A stretch of 64,000 nucleotides of DNA from NCBI GenBank assembly GCA_046303115.1, contig JBKCGZ010000100.1, positions 1 to 64,000 on the forward strand. Direction: 5' to 3'. The translations under genes and the position numbers were made by a program. The notes beneath the pieces were generated by a model. The model was not told the origin of the DNA and made no database searches. It worked only from the letters and a program-made list of their open reading frames with translations. This DNA is from CAINEC01 sp046303115. GTDB lineage: Bacteria; Bacteroidota; Bacteroidia; AKYH767-A; OLB10. How positions within the stretch are numbered: position 1 is the first letter of the stretch; each line of letters begins with the position of its first letter. Shown here one piece after another: positions 61,654 through 64,000 of the stretch.

Positions 61654-64000
61654 ATGTGGAATTTTATAAAACACGAATGGAAATATTGGCTCAGTTCGCC
61701 AATGACATGGATCTTTTTATTAATCATCACTATTTTGGTGATGGGTGCTGTATCATCTGACAGCGTCACTATTGGTGGTGGTGTAGGTAGCGTTCATAAA
61801 AATGCGCCATTTGTAATTCAAACTTATTACGGAGTTATGTCGCTCATTTGTTTGTTAATGACAACTGCATTTATGAATGCTTCAGCCAACAGAGACTTTT
61901 CAAGTGGTATGTATCAATTTGTTTTTTCATCGCCTATCAAAAAACGAGATTATTATTTCGGAAAATTTATTGGAGCTGCAAGCATAGCAGTATTGCCACT
62001 TTTAGGTGTTTCTATTGGTGCATTGATTGGACCGTTGATGCCATGGGCAGAACCAAACCGCTATGGCGACGTTGTTTGGAGCGGGCATTTGCAAGGCCTA
62101 ATCACATTTGGAATTCCAAATACAATTATTGCTGCTGTACTTTTGTATTCGTTAGCCATTATTTTTCGAAGCAATATTGTTTCATTTGTTGGAGCAATGC
62201 TGATATTAGTATTGTATGCTGTATCTGCAGGATTTACTAGAGATATTGAAAAAGAATGGTTGGCAAATATTTTAGATCCATTTGGCTTTCGTCCTGAAAC
62301 AATCATTTCAAAATACATGACGGTGGATGAAAAAAATGCTCATGGCGTTCCGCTAGTTGGTGCTTTATTGATTAATCGATTGGTATGGCTATCAATAAGC
62401 TTTTTGATTTTAATTGGGGCTTACTTCAAATTTTCATTCAGCGTAAAAAATGAATCAGCTAAAAAAGCAAAAACGAAGGATACAAAAATTGAATCGTTAA
62501 ATAGTACTAATCGTATTTATACAGCAAACACTGCTAGTCAATTCTCGCTTTCTGCTTTGTGGTTTTTAATAAAGTTTGAAACTAAAGCAATCATTAATAA
62601 CTCTACGTTCATCATCATCGTTGTTATTGGCTTAATGAATTTAGTCGCATCGTTAACAACATTTTCAGGTGGCTATGGAATAGAGCAATATCCTGTTACC
62701 TATAATGTAATTGATATCATTAGCGGTTCATTTTATTTATTCCTTATTGCCATTATTACTTTTTATACTGGTGTGTTAGTATGGAAGGAACGCGATGCGA
62801 AAATAAATGAAATACAAGACGCTACTCCTATTCAAACTTCACTGCTGTTCGTTTCGAAATTAGCAGCTATCATTTTTTCGATTGCCTTGATTTTGTCTTG
62901 CACAATATTAATTGGCATAATCGCACAAGCATGTATGGGATATCATCGTTATGAAATTGATGTATATGTTAAATCCTTGCTAGTAAAAGATTTACTTTCT
63001 TTCTCTTTCCTTGTAATCATTTCTTTGTTTTTCCATTACCTAATCAACAATCGCTATATCGCTTACTTCGCATTTGTAGCCTTTGTTATTTTGAATTCAT
63101 TTATTTGGGGTGTTTTAAAAATCAATTCTAATCTTGTAAAATTTGGAGGAACTCCCACTGTTACCTATTCCGACATGAATGGATTTGGTCCGTTTGTACC
63201 TTCAAGTATATGGTTCAATATTTATTGGACAATTGCTTCTGTGTTGATTGGCTTTGTAATTTTTTCATTCTATATACGAGGTAAAGAAACTGGCTTTAGA
63301 CATCGACTTGTAAACTCAAAATATTTGTTGACCAAAAATAAAATCGCCATTGGCTTATGTGCAATTGTGTTCGTGCTGTGTTGCAGTTTCATGTATTACA
63401 ATACTAAAGTGGTAAACGAATATACTTCTGGTCAAGAGCAAGAAAACGATCAAGTTGATTATGAAAAAAAGTATAAAAAATATGAGACCTTGGTTCAGCC
63501 ACGTTTCTATAAATACAATTACAATATCGATTTGATGCCATACGAGCGCAGCATGAGTGCCAATGTAGAAGCTTGGGCAAGAAATATTTCTAATCAACCG
63601 ATAACTGAATTACATTTTACAATGCCTCAGGTACCTGATTCAGTAAAAATATTAATCGAAGGCAGCAAATTAAAATTGAATGATAGTCGATTAGGATATC
63701 GCATATATACGTTAGTAAAACCTTTGCAACCCAACGATTCAATCATGATTAAATTTGATGTGAGTCGTATCACCAAAGGATTTGAGAACGAAGTAACATT
63801 TACGCAACTTACGCAAAATGGAACATTCTTTAACAACAGAGATATATTACCCACTTTTGGCTATGAAAACGCATATGAAATAAGCGATAAAAATAAGCGT
63901 ATAAAATTAAAGTTGCCTCCTCGATTACGCATGCCTAAATTGAATGAACAAGATTTAAAAGCAAGAGCAAATACATATATCAGCAACTGTTCTGACTGGG
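61654..64000 (+). CDS. ABC-2 permease/M1 aminopeptidase fusion (5' part, cut by window end)
   Basis: An open frame from ATG 61654 to the window end (782 codons without a stop). The start is MWNFIKHEWKYWLSSPMTWI, typical of ABC-2 permeases. Two blocks of about six transmembrane helices each (about residues 15-270 and 310-555) share the design FxxSSPIKKRDYYFGKFIG and VLVWKERDAKINEIQDATPI. After a further helix near 565 there is a soluble extracytoplasmic region with LHFTMPQVPDSVKILIEGS, like the N-terminal domain of M1 peptidases. The zinc motif would lie beyond the window. The upstream ATPase is the obvious partner; the exported substrate is unknown. Confidence 0.88.
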   Translation, partial: MWNFIKHEWKYWLSSPMTWIFLLIITILVMGAVSSDSVTIGGGVGSVHKNAPFVIQTYYGVMSLICLLMTTAFMNASANRDFSSGMYQFVFSSPIKKRDYYFGKFIGAASIAVLPLLGVSIGALIGPLMPWAEPNRYGDVVWSGHLQGLITFGIPNTIIAAVLLYSLAIIFRSNIVSFVGAMLILVLYAVSAGFTRDIEKEWLANILDPFGFRPETIISKYMTVDEKNAHGVPLVGALLINRLVWLSISFLILIGAYFKFSFSVKNESAKKAKTKDTKIESLNSTNRIYTANTASQFSLSALWFLIKFETKAIINNSTFIIIVVIGLMNLVASLTTFSGGYGIEQYPVTYNVIDIISGSFYLFLIAIITFYTGVLVWKERDAKINEIQDATPIQTSLLFVSKLAAIIFSIALILSCTILIGIIAQACMGYHRYEIDVYVKSLLVKDLLSFSFLVIISLFFHYLINNRYIAYFAFVAFVILNSFIWGVLKINSNLVKFGGTPTVTYSDMNGFGPFVPSSIWFNIYWTIASVLIGFVIFSFYIRGKETGFRHRLVNSKYLLTKNKIAIGLCAIVFVLCCSFMYYNTKVVNEYTSGQEQENDQVDYEKKYKKYETLVQPRFYKYNYNIDLMPYERSMSANVEAWARNISNQPITELHFTMPQVPDSVKILIEGSKLKLNDSRLGYRIYTLVKPLQPNDSIMIKFDVSRITKGFENEVTFTQLTQNGTFFNNRDILPTFGYENAYEISDKNKRIKLKLPPRLRMPKLNEQDLKARANTYISNCSDW

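Noticed and set aside
61848..62240. 130-aa Cys/Phe/Tyr-rich plus-strand ORF
   Set aside because: It is a +1 frame shadow within the long permease/M1 frame that runs to the window end.

Overview
The window reads as chromosomal DNA of a low-GC Bacteroidota species with a type IX secretion system (T9SS), probably from the Flavobacteriales or a nearby order. The evidence is the gldJ, porP/sprF-type, porU and porV set, a secreted protein with a T9SS type A sorting tail, an IPExxxVDY protein in front of pyruvate kinase, the purH-mreBCD-mrdA-rodA order, several TAnnTTTG (-7) promoter elements and a DUF5689/TonB-receptor pair. I see no tRNA, rRNA, CRISPR array, prophage or insertion sequence.

Layout. 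1-1.3 kb: a decayed glycosyltransferase remnant and an ftsE operon. 1.4-9.3 kb: T9SS genes, with gldJ and porP on the minus strand and porU and porV on the plus strand. 9.3-17.2 kb: housekeeping genes ispF, recG, a cold-shock gene, adenine deaminase, feoAB and an SprT-like metalloprotease. 17.2-26.7 kb: polyphosphate and phosphate genes (ppx, ppk1, sixA, a secreted endonuclease/phosphatase) beside a TonB receptor and a DUF5689 lipoprotein. 26.8-34.2 kb: purH followed by the rod-shape/elongasome operon. 34.2-36.3 kb: Kdo transferase and a small outer-membrane barrel on the minus strand. 36.4-46.7 kb: a single-strand nucleotide-sugar cluster that makes di-N-acetylated uronic acid, UDP-GlcA/UDP-xylose, UDP-Gal, UDP-GalNAcA-type and dTDP-4-keto-6-deoxyglucose precursors. 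It ends in a CpsB-like phosphatase and contains no glycosyltransferase, flippase or polymerase.

46.8-57.1 kb: mixed genes (trpS, plsC, bacilliredoxin, a PAS-like protein, a response regulator, tadA, pyk, an M42 peptidase, a MacB-type permease and a T9SS-exported polyester-hydrolase-like enzyme). A 540-bp intergenic region between trpS and plsC carries an octamer microsatellite and two copies of a 208-bp-period element with GC hairpins. 57.3-64 kb: an AraC regulator, a secreted PDZ/alpha-beta-hydrolase/YCF48 fusion, an ABC ATPase and an ABC-permease/M1-aminopeptidase fusion cut by the window end.

Recurring architecture: six of eight tail-to-tail gene pairs end within 2 nt of each other or overlap, with no room for a terminator. 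At least four genes have a -7 element ending only 4-5 nt before the start codon, which suggests leaderless transcripts. Nothing here is a clear undescribed system. The best leads are the tandem intergenic element at 48.17-48.52 kb, the sorted polyester-hydrolase-like enzyme at 55.9 kb, and the PAS-like/response-regulator pair that share an upstream motif.
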